From Janibacter sp. DB-40 (GTDB taxonomy: Bacteria > Actinomycetota > Actinomycetes > Actinomycetales > Dermatophilaceae), in NCBI RefSeq assembly GCF_029510815.1, contig NZ_CP120360.1:2046001-2110000 (forward strand): 64,000 nt of DNA, in the 5' to 3' direction. Below, in pieces: positions 8,934 through 17,619 of the stretch. Positions within the stretch are counted from its first letter, which is position 1. Each line of letters begins with the position of its first letter. Below the pieces are notes generated by a model. The model had not been told where the DNA came from and made no database searches. It worked only from the letters and a program-made list of their open reading frames with translations. The position numbers and the translations under genes are program-made.

Positions 8934-8994
8934 CCGGGACGTGATCGACCCGTGGTGGCCCCCCGACCACACCGCCTGCCACGATGAGGCCACG

Positions 8995-11601
8995 ATGACG
9001 TCCACAGACACCGCGCCCCAGCACCTCACCATCCCGACCGGGACGGACCCCGACGACGTCTTCGAGCGCTTCTCGCAGTGGTCGACCGGGCGAGGACTCA
9101 CCCTCTACCCGCACCAGGAGGAGGCGCTCCTCGCGCTGCTGGGTGACGACCACGTCGTGCTGGCGACGCCGACCGGCTCCGGGAAGTCGCTCGTGGCCAC
9201 CGGCGCCATCGCGCACGCCCTCGCCCAGGACCGGGTGTCGTTCTACACCGCCCCGATCAAGGCGCTCGTCAGCGAGAAGTTCTTCGACCTGTGCGCGATC
9301 TTCGGCGCCGACAACGTCGGCATGCTCACCGGGGACGCCTCGGTCAACGCCGACGCCCCGATCATCGTGTGCACCGCGGAGGTCCTGGCCAACCTCGCCC
9401 TGCGCGAGGGCAGCACCGCCGACGTGGGCCTGGTGGTCATGGACGAGTTCCACTACTACGCCGAGCCCGAGCGGGGGTGGGCGTGGCAGGTGCCGCTGCT
9501 CGAGCTGCCGCAGGCGCAGATGCTGCTGATGTCGGCCACCCTCGGCGACACCCGCGCGATCGAGGAGGACCTCGCCGAGCGCACCGGCCGCGACGTCGTC
9601 GTGGTCGACGACGCCGAGCGTCCCGTCCCGCTGACCTTCTCGTGGGCGATGACCCCGCTGCAGGAGACGATCGAGGAGATCCTCGAGTGGCAACGGGCGC
9701 CCGTCTACGTCGTCCACCAGACGCAGGCCAAGGCCGCGGAGCACGCCCGTCTGCTGCAGACACTGAGGCTGCTGAGCACGGCGGAGAAGGAGGCCCTCGC
9801 CGCGCGGTTGTCCACCTTCCGGTTCTCCGCCGGCTTCGGTCGCACCCTGTCGGCGATGCTGCGCCGCGGCGTCGGGGTGCACCATGCCGGGATGCTCCCT
9901 CGCTACCGGCGGCTGGTCGAGCAGCTCGCCCAGGCAGGGCTGCTGAAGGTCATCTGCGGCACCGACACCCTCGGCGTCGGCATCAACGTGCCGATCCGCA
10001 CCGTCCTGTTCACCTCGCTGACGAAGTTCGACGGCACCCGCCACCGCGTGCTCCGCGTGCGCGAGTTCCTCCAGATCGCCGGACGCGCGGGTCGTGCCGG
10101 GTACGACACCGAGGGGTACGTCGTGGTGCAGGCACCCGAGCACGTCATCGACAACCACCGCGCGCTGGCCAAGGCCGGCGACGACGAGAAGAAGCGCAAG
10201 AAGGTCCAGCGCAAGAAGGCACCCGAGGGTTTCGTCGTGTGGACCGAGGACACCTTCACCAAGCTGACGACGGCCGCCCCGGAGACGCTGCGCTCCCGGA
10301 TGAAGGTCGACAACGCGATGATCCTCAACGTCGTCGCCCGCCCCGGCGATGCCGTCGCCGCCCTCTCCCGCCTCACCAGGGACAACCACGAGGAGCCGAA
10401 GGGGAGGGCCCGCCTGGCCCGTCGCGCCATCCGCCTGGGGCGCAGCCTCCTCGACTCCGGCGTCCTGGAGCGCCTCGACGAGCCGGACGAGACCGGCCGG
10501 ACGGTGGAGCTGACCGTCGACCTCCCCCGAGACTTCGCGCTCAACCAGCCGCTCGCCCCCTTCGCCCTCGCCGCCCTGGACCTGCTCGACCCGGACGACC
10601 CGGGCCACGCCCTCGACGTCGTCTCGACGATCGAGGCGGTCCTCGAGGCGCCGCGAGCCGTCCTCATGGCCCAGCAGCACGCGGCCCGCGGTGAGGCGAT
10701 CGGGGAGATGAAGGCCGACGGCATCGAGTACGACGAGCGGATGCGCCTGCTCGACGAGATCACCTGGCCGCAGCCGCTCGCCGAGGAGCTCACCGCCGCC
10801 TTCGAGACCTACCGGCAGACCCACCCGTGGCTGCCCGAGGAGGCGTTGATCCCCAAGTCGGTCGTCCGGCTCATGTGGGAGGAGGGGATGTCCTTCGCGG
10901 ACTTCGTGCGTCGCTTCGAGCTCGGGCCGCGCGAGGGGCTGGTGCTGCGCTACCTCACCGACGCCTACCGGACCCTCACCCGCACCGTGCCCGACGCCCA
11001 CTCCTCCGCGGAGCTGGAGGAGATCGTCGAGTGGCTCGGCGAGACCGTGCGCCAGACCGACTCCTCGCTGCTGGACGAGTGGGAGGCCCTGACCAACCCG
11101 GACGAGCACACGCCCGGCCTCGTCAGCCACGAGGAGGCGGCTCCTCCGCCGCGCCCGCTGAGTGCCCGCAAGGGTCCCTTCCGGGCGATGGTCCGCGGTG
11201 CACTGTGGCAGCGCGTGGACAAGGCCTCCCGCGACGACCTCGACGCGCTGGCGGCGATCGAGACCGCGGCTGCCGAGCTCGCCGACGACGGCCGCTCCCC
11301 CGTGATGTGCCGCGACGACTGGGACGTGGCGCTGGGCGACTACTGGGACGAGCACGACCGGATCGGCACCGACCAGGACGCCCGCGGTCCCCACCACCTG
11401 CACATCGAGGAGGCCAGCGGGCCGCCGCCAGGGGTCGACGACGCGCAGGACCCGGAGGACGTGCGGCTGTGGCTCGTGCGGCAGACACTCGCCGACCCGG
11501 CCGGCGACCACGACTGGGTCATCGAGGCCACCGTCGACCTCGACGCCTCCGACCGGATCGGTGAGGCGGTCGTGCTGGCGACGGCGCTGAAGCAGCTGTG
11601 A
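8995..11601 (+). CDS. SF2 DEAD/DEAH-box helicase (DUF3516-type)
   Basis: This 868-aa ATP-dependent nucleic-acid helicase has Walker A TPTGSGKS, Ia TAPIKALVSEKF, a DEFH box in VVMDEFHYYAEPERGWAWQV, motif III LLMSATLGD, and in the second RecA lobe GVGINVPIRTV and QIAGRAGRAG. The long C-terminal half (about 400-868) is alpha-helical and acidic. The whole resembles actinobacterial helicases carrying DUF3516, related to the Ski2/HelY group. Its stop overlaps the GTG of the DUF4031 gene (GTGA), so the two proteins are probably co-translated. An RNA substrate is likely from family relationships but not shown. Start chosen: ATG 8995. Confidence 0.85.
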   Translation: MTSTDTAPQHLTIPTGTDPDDVFERFSQWSTGRGLTLYPHQEEALLALLGDDHVVLATPTGSGKSLVATGAIAHALAQDRVSFYTAPIKALVSEKFFDLCAIFGADNVGMLTGDASVNADAPIIVCTAEVLANLALREGSTADVGLVVMDEFHYYAEPERGWAWQVPLLELPQAQMLLMSATLGDTRAIEEDLAERTGRDVVVVDDAERPVPLTFSWAMTPLQETIEEILEWQRAPVYVVHQTQAKAAEHARLLQTLRLLSTAEKEALAARLSTFRFSAGFGRTLSAMLRRGVGVHHAGMLPRYRRLVEQLAQAGLLKVICGTDTLGVGINVPIRTVLFTSLTKFDGTRHRVLRVREFLQIAGRAGRAGYDTEGYVVVQAPEHVIDNHRALAKAGDDEKKRKKVQRKKAPEGFVVWTEDTFTKLTTAAPETLRSRMKVDNAMILNVVARPGDAVAALSRLTRDNHEEPKGRARLARRAIRLGRSLLDSGVLERLDEPDETGRTVELTVDLPRDFALNQPLAPFALAALDLLDPDDPGHALDVVSTIEAVLEAPRAVLMAQQHAARGEAIGEMKADGIEYDERMRLLDEITWPQPLAEELTAAFETYRQTHPWLPEEALIPKSVVRLMWEEGMSFADFVRRFELGPREGLVLRYLTDAYRTLTRTVPDAHSSAELEEIVEWLGETVRQTDSSLLDEWEALTNPDEHTPGLVSHEEAAPPPRPLSARKGPFRAMVRGALWQRVDKASRDDLDALAAIETAAAELADDGRSPVMCRDDWDVALGDYWDEHDRIGTDQDARGPHHLHIEEASGPPPGVDDAQDPEDVRLWLVRQTLADPAGDHDWVIEATVDLDASDRIGEAVVLATALKQL

Positions 11602-11882
11602 TCCTCATCGACCCCCCCACGTGGCCCGGCTGGGGCCGCACGTGGAGCCATCTCGTCTCCGACTCCTCGATCGAGGAGCTGCACGACTTCGCCGGTCGGC
11701 TCGGGCTCCCGGGCCGGCTCTTCGACGAGGACCACTACGACGTGCCGGTCGAGCGCTACAACGAGGCCGTCGCCGCCGGAGCCATCGAGGTCAGCGGGTC
11801 GCAGCTGATCCGCCGGCTGCTCGCCAGCGGCCTGCGGGTCACGCAGGCGCAGCGAGCCGGTCGATCTCCCGGGCCAGGTTGA
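11598..11882 (+). CDS. DUF4031 domain protein
   Basis: This small 94-aa protein begins VILIDPPTWPGWGRTWSHLVSDSSIEELH, the signature of DUF4031, a short actinobacterial and bacterial family of unknown function. It is translated by GTGA overlap with the helicase stop. Its last 15 codons overlap by 44 bp the end of the convergent HD-phosphohydrolase gene. Coupling to the helicase suggests an accessory role in nucleic-acid metabolism (inferred). Confidence 0.85.
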   Translation: MILIDPPTWPGWGRTWSHLVSDSSIEELHDFAGRLGLPGRLFDEDHYDVPVERYNEAVAAGAIEVSGSQLIRRLLASGLRVTQAQRAGRSPGPG

Positions 11883-12498
11883 TCCGCGCTCGCTCGGTCC
11901 ACCGCTCGTGGGCGTGGTCGGTCAGGTACAGCCGCTCGCGGGTGACGAAGTGGGTCAGGACCGCGGTCCTGCCCCGCGCGTAGTCGGCGGCCCGCACCTG
12001 CCGGTACTCCAGGCGCACCTGGTGGCAGTAGGAGTCGAAGCGCTCGGCCGGCGCCGAGAGGATCCACAGGTCCGCGTCGTGGAAGGCCCTGGTCGCCGGG
12101 TCGTGCGTGGTCATCTCGTGGGTCGCGCTCTCGCGCACCAGCCGGGCGACCCGCCGCACGTCGTCCTCGGCGAGTCCGAGCTGCCGCAGCCGGTCCTCGG
12201 CCAGCTGCGCCGAGGCCTCCTCGTTGGCCCCGGCCTCCACCCCGGCGTCGTACACGGCGTCGTGGAACCACGCCGCCAACCCCGCCAGGTGGCGATCGCG
12301 CCCGGGCAGCTCGCCGCCCTCGGCCAGCTCCTCCAGCGCGGCGAGCACCTCCGCCAGGTGGACCGCGTCGTGGTACCTGCGATGGTCCTCCAACCAGCGA
12401 TCGAGCAGATCGGTGCCCGCGGCGAGCACGACGTCCCTGCCCGCGCCGGCGCCCAGGGCGTCGACGTCGGTGAGCCACCGGCTGCGAAGGGTCTCCAC
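11839..12498 (-). CDS. HD-domain metal-dependent phosphohydrolase
   Basis: This protein of about 219 aa belongs to the predicted HD superfamily of hydrolases. Metal ligands are visible in H-x-x-x-(V)HL (RRYHDAVHLAEVL), in AAWFHDAVYDAG (the HD dyad), and in the downstream ATHEMTTHDPATRAFHDADLWIL. The substrate is unknown; such proteins act on nucleotides or other phosphoesters. The start is uncertain: GTG 12498 (VETLRSRWL) is used, but a CTG overlapping the VOC stop (12513) would also fit. It lies directly downstream of the VOC gene and converges with the DUF4031 gene with a 44-bp overlap. Confidence 0.8.
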   Translation of the reverse strand: METLRSRWLTDVDALGAGAGRDVVLAAGTDLLDRWLEDHRRYHDAVHLAEVLAALEELAEGGELPGRDRHLAGLAAWFHDAVYDAGVEAGANEEASAQLAEDRLRQLGLAEDDVRRVARLVRESATHEMTTHDPATRAFHDADLWILSAPAERFDSYCHQVRLEYRQVRAADYARGRTAVLTHFVTRERLYLTDHAHERWTERARINLAREIDRLAAPA

Positions 12499-12509
12499 GA
12501 GAGCCGCCG

Positions 12510-12929
12510 TCAGCCCTGCGTCGCGTCCCCGGCGATGTTGACCATCCACGGCGTGCCGAATCGGTCGGTGAGCATGCCGAACTCGTCGCCCCACATCTGC
12601 TTCTCCAACGGCATGACGACGTCAGCACCCTCGGCCAGGGCCTCCCAGTAGCCGCGCAGCCGCTCGGGCTCGTCGCCGCTGATGCTGATCGACATGCCGG
12701 CGCCCTCGACCTTCGGGGCACCGGGCGGCGAGTCGCTGGCGAAGATTGTGTAGCCGGCGTCGGTCTCGAGGCTGGCGTGCATCACCTGGTCGGCGATGTC
12801 ACCGGCATCGGGCATCGCTTCGCCGAAGGTGTTGATGACCAGCTCACCCCCGAACACCGATCGGTAGAACTCCATCGCCTCGCGGCAGGTGGCGTCGAAG
12901 TTCAGGTAGGGGTTCAGTCGGGTTGCCAT
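12510..12929 (-). CDS. VOC (PhnB-like glyoxalase-fold) protein
   Basis: This 139-aa single-domain VOC protein of the PhnB/DUF1338-like type has the usual opening RLNPYLNFDATCREAMEFYRSVFGGEL, then MPDAGDIADQVMHASL and the closing DRFGTPWMVNI. The function is not assignable; PhnB-type proteins often lack glyoxalase activity. The start is ATG 12929, with GAGGAT 9 nt upstream on the minus strand, rather than an upstream GTG that adds a non-conserved leader. It shares orientation with lysG, 55 nt upstream, but a TAGCGT box in that gap suggests its own promoter. Confidence 0.85.
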   Translation of the reverse strand: MATRLNPYLNFDATCREAMEFYRSVFGGELVINTFGEAMPDAGDIADQVMHASLETDAGYTIFASDSPPGAPKVEGAGMSISISGDEPERLRGYWEALAEGADVVMPLEKQMWGDEFGMLTDRFGTPWMVNIAGDATQG

Positions 12930-12984
12930 GAGAACCATCCTCGGGTGCGTCCGCGGGACCATGCAGGGCCCCTCGGGACCAACG

Positions 12985-13896
12985 CTAGTCGGCTGCAGCG
13001 ACAGCCGGTGGACCCGCGCCCCGACGCGCGGGTCGCAGCTGCCGGGCGGCGTCGTGGACGGCCTCGCCCAGACGGGTCATCCGCGGGGTCCCGAGGGTCC
13101 ACACCTGCCAGTACAGGGGGACGTCCCGGTGGGCGCCTCGGCGCAGCAGGACGAGGGCCCCGGTGTCGAGGTCGTCGCCCAGCTGGGCCTCCGGCACCAT
13201 CGCCCACCCGAGCCCGGCGCGCGCGGCCGCGACGAATCCCTCGGACGAGGGAACCTGCGAGGAGGGCGGGGCGGTGGTGACGCCGAGGTCGCGCAGCACA
13301 CTGCGCTGCAGGTCGTCCTTGGCGTTGAACCTCAGCACCGGCATGGACGCCCAGTCGATCCCCCTGCCCCGGGTGAACCGCTGCGCCAGCCGGGGCGCGG
13401 CCACCGGCAGGTACCGCATCGCTCCGAGCGGCTCGGTGCGGCAGCCCGCAACCGGGGTCGGGTCGGCCGTGACGGCCCCGACGACGGACCCCCGGCGCAG
13501 GTGATCGGCGCTGTACTCCTCGTCCTCGACCTCCAGCTGGAGCCGGACGTCGTCCCAGCCGGCGGCGACCCCGAGGACCGGCTCGAACCACGTCGCGAGC
13601 GAGTCGGCGTTGACGGCGACCGGTAGGTCGACGGCGGCGTCACCCCCTTCGCCCATGGCCGCGCGGGCGTCCTCCTCGAGGACGACCATCTGGCGGGCCG
13701 CTCGCATCAGCGCCTCACCCGCGGTCGTGGCGCGGCACGGCGTCGTCCGCTCGACGAGGACCCGACCGGCGTCCCGCTCCAAGGCCTTGATCCGCTGGCT
13801 GACCGCGGACGGCGTGATGTGGAGGGTCCGGGCCGCGGCGTCGAAGGTGCCGTGGTCGACGACGGCCAGGAGGGCACGCAACTGATCGATCTGCAT
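12985..13896 (-). CDS. lysG: LysR-type regulator of lysine/arginine export
   Basis: This 303-aa LysR-family activator is of the LysG/ArgP type. The N-terminal winged helix reads QIDQLRALLAVVDHGTFDAAARTLHITPSAVSQRIKALE, and the C-terminal effector domain would sense basic amino acids. It is divergent from lysE, the classic pairing in Corynebacterium, where LysG with lysine or arginine activates lysE. The start ATG 13896 has TAGCAT 6 nt upstream, pointing to a leaderless transcript. This -10 touches the palindrome at 13908, which fits negative autoregulation. Confidence 0.9.
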   Translation of the reverse strand: MQIDQLRALLAVVDHGTFDAAARTLHITPSAVSQRIKALERDAGRVLVERTTPCRATTAGEALMRAARQMVVLEEDARAAMGEGGDAAVDLPVAVNADSLATWFEPVLGVAAGWDDVRLQLEVEDEEYSADHLRRGSVVGAVTADPTPVAGCRTEPLGAMRYLPVAAPRLAQRFTRGRGIDWASMPVLRFNAKDDLQRSVLRDLGVTTAPPSSQVPSSEGFVAAARAGLGWAMVPEAQLGDDLDTGALVLLRRGAHRDVPLYWQVWTLGTPRMTRLGEAVHDAARQLRPARRGAGPPAVAAAD

Positions 13897-13902
13897 GAAG
13901 CA

Positions 13903-13959
13903 ATGCTAATGATCGTGCAGAATCATTCGCTGGGCTGCATTCGTGCGACCGCCTAGCGT
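13903..13959. promoter_or_regulatory. lysG/lysE divergent promoter and LysG operator
   Basis: The perfect inverted repeat AATGAT-N8-ATCATT lies at 13908-13927. A second pair of arms, AATGC (13902-13906) and GCATT (13937-13941), surrounds it. The lysG -10 is TAGCAT (minus, 13903-13908), 6 nt from its ATG. The lysE -10 is TAGCGT (13954-13959), 6 nt from its GTG. The palindrome therefore sits about 40-60 nt upstream of the lysE start, the usual LysR activator position. Confidence 0.65.
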
Positions 13960-13965
13960 GGAGAC

Positions 13966-14562
13966 GTGCTCACCACCGTCGTCGCCGGGACGCTCACCGG
14001 ACTCGCACTCATCGTCGCCATCGGCGCGCAGAACGCCTTCGTCATGCGGCAGGGCCTGCGGCGGGAGCACGTCGTGCCGGTGGTGCTCATCTGCATCGCG
14101 GCCGACGCCACGCTCATCCTGCTCGGGACGGCGGGGGTCGGCGTCGTGGTCGCGTCCCACCCCGCGCTCGTGCGGGTGGTGACCTGGCTCGGCGCCGCCT
14201 ACCTCGTCGGCTACGGCCTGCTCGCGCTGCGCCGGGCGGCCGCCCCCGAGGGCCTGTCGGTCGCTGACGCCCCGGCCTCACGCGGGTCGGTCGTCCTGAC
14301 GACGCTCGCGCTGACCTTCCTCAACCCGCACGTCTACCTCGACACGGTGCTCATGCTCGGGTCGATCGCCAACGGCTTCGGTGAGGAGCGGTGGGCCTTC
14401 GCCGGGGGCGCCGTCGTGGGCAGCATCGTGTGGTTCACCGGTCTGGGCCTCGGCGCGCGCGCCCTGGCCGGCCCCCTCGGCCGTCCGCGCACGTGGCGGG
14501 TCGTCGACGGCGTCATCGGGGTGATGATGATCGCGCTGGCGGTGCGGCTGACGACCGCCTGA
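13966..14562 (+). CDS. lysE: LysE/ArgO-type basic amino-acid exporter
   Basis: This 198-aa membrane exporter has about six hydrophobic segments. The N-terminus LTGLALIVAIGAQNAFVMRQGLRREHV is the LysE signature (GAQNAFVLRQG), and FLNPHVYLDTVLMLGSI is the second conserved block. It should export lysine and/or arginine when intracellular levels rise, for example during growth on peptides. The GTG start has a -10 box TAGCGT 6 nt upstream. A GGAG lies only 3 nt from the GTG, so leaderless initiation is favoured. It converges with hflX 2 nt apart. Confidence 0.9.
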   Translation: MLTTVVAGTLTGLALIVAIGAQNAFVMRQGLRREHVVPVVLICIAADATLILLGTAGVGVVVASHPALVRVVTWLGAAYLVGYGLLALRRAAAPEGLSVADAPASRGSVVLTTLALTFLNPHVYLDTVLMLGSIANGFGEERWAFAGGAVVGSIVWFTGLGLGARALAGPLGRPRTWRVVDGVIGVMMIALAVRLTTA

Positions 14563-14564
14563 GG

Positions 14565-16091
14565 TCAGGCGGGCGTCGCGACGAAGGGGGCCAGCTCGGC
14601 GGCGAGGTCGGGCATCACCTTCGCGTGCACGCGGGTGCCCTGGGCGATGTGCTCCTCGGACACGAGGTCGGCCTCGTCGTGGAGCCGGCTGACGAGGTCC
14701 CCGCGTGAGTAGGGCAGGAGCACCTCGATGTCGATTTCCGGCCTGGGGAGCTCGGCGGAGATGAGCTCGAGCAGCTCGTCGATCCCCTCCCCGGTGCGCG
14801 CGGACACGGCGATCGAGTACTTCTCGTGGCGGAGGATCCGGTCGACGACCTCCGGGTCGGCCAGGTCGGCCTTGTTGACGACGACGACCTCCTTGACGTC
14901 CGTGGCCTCGACGTCGGCGAGCACACCGCGCACGGCGGAGATCTGCCCCTCCGGGTCGGGGTGGGAGCCGTCGACGACGTGCAGCAGCAGGTCGGCGTCC
15001 GCGACCTCCTCGAGCGTGGAGCGGAAGGCCTCGACGAGCTGGTGCGGCAGGGCGCGCACGAAGCCGACGGTGTCGGTGAGCGTGTACTCGCGCCCGTCCT
15101 CGGTCTCCGCCCGGCGGACGGTGGTGTCCAGGGTCGCGAAGAGCTGGTTGTCGACGAGCACACCGGCGTGCGTGAGCCGGTTGAGCAGGGTCGACTTGCC
15201 CGCGTTGGTGTAACCCGCGATGGCCACCGCGGGCACGGCGTGGCTGAGCCGGTGCGAGCGGCGGGTGTCGCGGTGGGTCTTCATGCCCTCCAGGTCGCGC
15301 TTGAGCTTGGCGATGCGGGAGTTGATGCGACGGCGGTCCAGCTCGATCTTGGTCTCACCGGGACCACGCGAACCCATACCGAGACCGCCGGCCGCCTGGC
15401 CACCGGCCTGCCGGGACATCGACTCACCCCAACCACGCAGGCGCGGCAGGAGGTACTGCAGCTGGGCGAGCTCGACCTGGGCCTTGCCCTCACGGGACTT
15501 CGCGTGCTGGGCGAAGATGTCGAGGATCAGCGCCGTGCGGTCGATGACCTTGACCTTGACGACGTCCTCGAGTGCGCGCCGCTGGCTCGGGGCCAGCTCG
15601 GTGTCGCAGATGACGGTGTCGGCGCCCGCAGCGGCGACGATCTCGCGCAGCTCGGCGGCCTTGCCGGAACCGAGGTAGGTGCTCGGGTCGGGGTTCTGCC
15701 GGCGCTGGAGGACACCGTCGAGGACCTCCGAGCCCGCCGTCTCGGCGAGCGCGCCGAGCTCGCGGAGGGAGTTCTCCGCATCCTCGACGGTGCCGTCGGT
15801 CCAGACGGCGGCCAGGACGACCCGCTCCAGCCGCAGCTGGCGGTACTCGACCTCGGTGATGTCCTCGAGCTCGGTCGACAGTCCCGCCACCCGGCGAAGG
15901 GCCGAACGCTCCTCGCGGTCGAGCTGGTCACCGTCGTACCCGCCGTCGACGAAACCGTCGGCGTCGTGGGTGGGGTCGGCGAGCGCGGAGGCCCGCCGGG
16001 AGAGGACCCGGTCGATGGTCGGGTCGGTGTCCGGCTCGACGGTGCTCGTGTCGGCGTCGGGGTACTGGTCGCTGCTCAGTGGTTCTGTCAT
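14565..16091 (-). CDS. hflX: Ribosome-associated GTPase HflX
   Basis: This 508-aa GTPase splits or rescues stalled ribosomes in other bacteria. An actinobacterial-style acidic N-terminal extension of about 90 residues precedes the HflX domain (YLGSGKAAELREIV...DTELAPSQRRALE), the glycine-rich linker GGLGMGSRGPGETKIELDRRRI, and the G domain. G1 is GYTNAGKSTLLNRLT, G3 is DTVGFVRALPHQLV, G4 is VVNKADLAD and G5 is SARTGEG. The start ATG 16091 follows GAGGAG. In many actinobacteria hflX lies near miaA/dapF, and here that cluster is 7 kb away on the same strand. Confidence 0.95.
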   Translation of the reverse strand: MTEPLSSDQYPDADTSTVEPDTDPTIDRVLSRRASALADPTHDADGFVDGGYDGDQLDREERSALRRVAGLSTELEDITEVEYRQLRLERVVLAAVWTDGTVEDAENSLRELGALAETAGSEVLDGVLQRRQNPDPSTYLGSGKAAELREIVAAAGADTVICDTELAPSQRRALEDVVKVKVIDRTALILDIFAQHAKSREGKAQVELAQLQYLLPRLRGWGESMSRQAGGQAAGGLGMGSRGPGETKIELDRRRINSRIAKLKRDLEGMKTHRDTRRSHRLSHAVPAVAIAGYTNAGKSTLLNRLTHAGVLVDNQLFATLDTTVRRAETEDGREYTLTDTVGFVRALPHQLVEAFRSTLEEVADADLLLHVVDGSHPDPEGQISAVRGVLADVEATDVKEVVVVNKADLADPEVVDRILRHEKYSIAVSARTGEGIDELLELISAELPRPEIDIEVLLPYSRGDLVSRLHDEADLVSEEHIAQGTRVHAKVMPDLAAELAPFVATPA

Positions 16092-16159
16092 GTTCTCCTC
16101 AGGGTCTCATCAGGGAACACCCGAGGGCCAGTGATTACTCCCGCGACCCCCGGGATACG

Positions 16160-16176
16160 TACTATCGGCTCCCGTG
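16160..16176 (+). promoter_or_regulatory. -10 box and leaderless GTG of the amino-acid permease
   Basis: TACTAT (16160-16165) lies 8 nt before GTG 16174, and no Shine-Dalgarno is present. This is consistent with a leaderless mRNA. A -35 is not evident. Confidence 0.5.
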
Positions 16177-17604
16177 TCCGAGTCCCACGAGCTCTCCCGC
16201 GGTCTCAACCCACGCCACGTGCAGTTCATCGCCATCGGCACGGCGATCGGCACGGGCCTGTTCTTCGGCTCCTCCGAGACGATCCAGGCGGCCGGCCCCG
16301 CCGTGCTGCTGGCCTACCTCGTGGCCGGCGCCATGGTCTTCGTCGTCATGCGGGCCCTCGGCGAGATGGCGGTGCGCCATCCCGTCGCCGGGTCCTTCGC
16401 GCAGTACGCCGGGTCCTTCCTCGGTCCCTTCGCCGGCTTCATCGTCGGGTGGGTCTTCTGGTTGGAGCTGGCGGTCGTCGCGATCGCCGACATGACGGCC
16501 GTGGCGACGTACATGGGGCTGTGGTTCCCCGGTGTGGCCGGGTGGGTCTGGATGGTCGCCGCGATCGCCGTGATCGGGGCGCTGAACCTCATGGCCGTCC
16601 GGGTCTTCGGCGAGATGGAGTTCTGGTTCTCGCTGATCAAGGTGGTCGCGATCCTCGCGCTCGTCGTCGGTGGGCTCGTGCTCATCCTCTGGGGCCGCGA
16701 GGTCGGCGGCACGACCCCGGACTTCGCGCACCTGTGGTCCCACGACGGCTTCGCCCCCTTCGGTCTGTGGGGCATCCTCATGAGCTTCAGCGTGGTCGTC
16801 TTCTCCTTCGGCGGCATCGAGACGCTCGGCATGACCGCGGGCGAGGCGGACGACCCCAGCCGCTCGATCTCCCGGGCGGTCAACACGGTGCCGTTCCGCA
16901 TCCTGCTCTTCTACGTGGCCGCCCTGGCGATCATCATGTCGATCATGCCGTGGACCGAGGTCACCGGTGAGTCCTCGCCCTTCGTCGCGGTCTTCAGCGC
17001 CCTGCAGGTCCCGGCCGCGCAGCACGTGATGAACTTCGTCGTCCTCACCGCCGCGCTGTCGGCCATGAACGCGATCTTCTACGCCTGCTCGCGCACGATG
17101 TACGGCCTCGCCGAGCAGGGGCACGCGCCGAGGTCCTTCCTGCACCTGTCGAAGCACGGCAACATCCCGGTCGTCCCGGTCCTGTCGATGTTCTTCACCG
17201 GGGCCGTCGGCCTCCTCCTCTTCCTGACGATCGACGAGCGGCTGTTCTTCTTCGTCGCGGCGATCGCGACCTTCGCGACGGTCTTCACCTGGCTGATGAT
17301 CCTGCTCGCCCACTGGCGCATGCGGGTGCAGATGGCGCGGGAGGGCGCCGCGGACACCAGCTACCGGATGCCCCTCTTCCCGCTGCTCAACGCCGTCGCC
17401 ACCGCGTTCATGGTCTTCGTCGTCGTGCTGCTCGCCACGACCGAGAGCGGCCGCGACGCCTTCCTCGTCGGGGCGGGGGCCCTGGTGCTGCTCACGCTGG
17501 CCTACGTCACCCTCGTGCGGGGCCGCGGGCGTGAGCGAGTCGAGCTGCCGGCACGCGCGAGTGCGGAGCTCCCTACCAGCCAGCTCTCCGACAGCCGGCG
17601 ATGA
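16174..17604 (+). CDS. APC-superfamily amino-acid permease
   Basis: This 476-aa amino-acid:proton symporter has 12 predicted membrane segments. The first carries the APC consensus HVQFIAIGTAIGTGLFFGSSETIQAAGP, and GEMAVRHPVAGSFAQYAGSFLGPFAGF follows. VFSFGGIETLGMTAGEADDPSRSIS is the conserved TM6-region block of the AAT family (ProY, AroP, GabP, LysP relatives). The substrate cannot be fixed from sequence. It is a single gene, convergent with glpD 15 nt away. Confidence 0.88.
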   Translation: MSESHELSRGLNPRHVQFIAIGTAIGTGLFFGSSETIQAAGPAVLLAYLVAGAMVFVVMRALGEMAVRHPVAGSFAQYAGSFLGPFAGFIVGWVFWLELAVVAIADMTAVATYMGLWFPGVAGWVWMVAAIAVIGALNLMAVRVFGEMEFWFSLIKVVAILALVVGGLVLILWGREVGGTTPDFAHLWSHDGFAPFGLWGILMSFSVVVFSFGGIETLGMTAGEADDPSRSISRAVNTVPFRILLFYVAALAIIMSIMPWTEVTGESSPFVAVFSALQVPAAQHVMNFVVLTAALSAMNAIFYACSRTMYGLAEQGHAPRSFLHLSKHGNIPVVPVLSMFFTGAVGLLLFLTIDERLFFFVAAIATFATVFTWLMILLAHWRMRVQMAREGAADTSYRMPLFPLLNAVATAFMVFVVVLLATTESGRDAFLVGAGALVLLTLAYVTLVRGRGRERVELPARASAELPTSQLSDSRR

Positions 17605-17619
17605 CCCCGCCGGCCGGGT

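Noticed and set aside
8800..11511. A 903-codon open frame antisense to the SF2 helicase
   Set aside because: Composition is that of a high-GC shadow frame (Val/Gly/Arg/His-rich, no motifs), while the plus strand encodes a complete helicase.
14826..16970. A 714-codon open frame antisense to hflX and running into the permease
   Set aside because: Crosses two real genes with clear domain motifs and shows no protein-like pattern.
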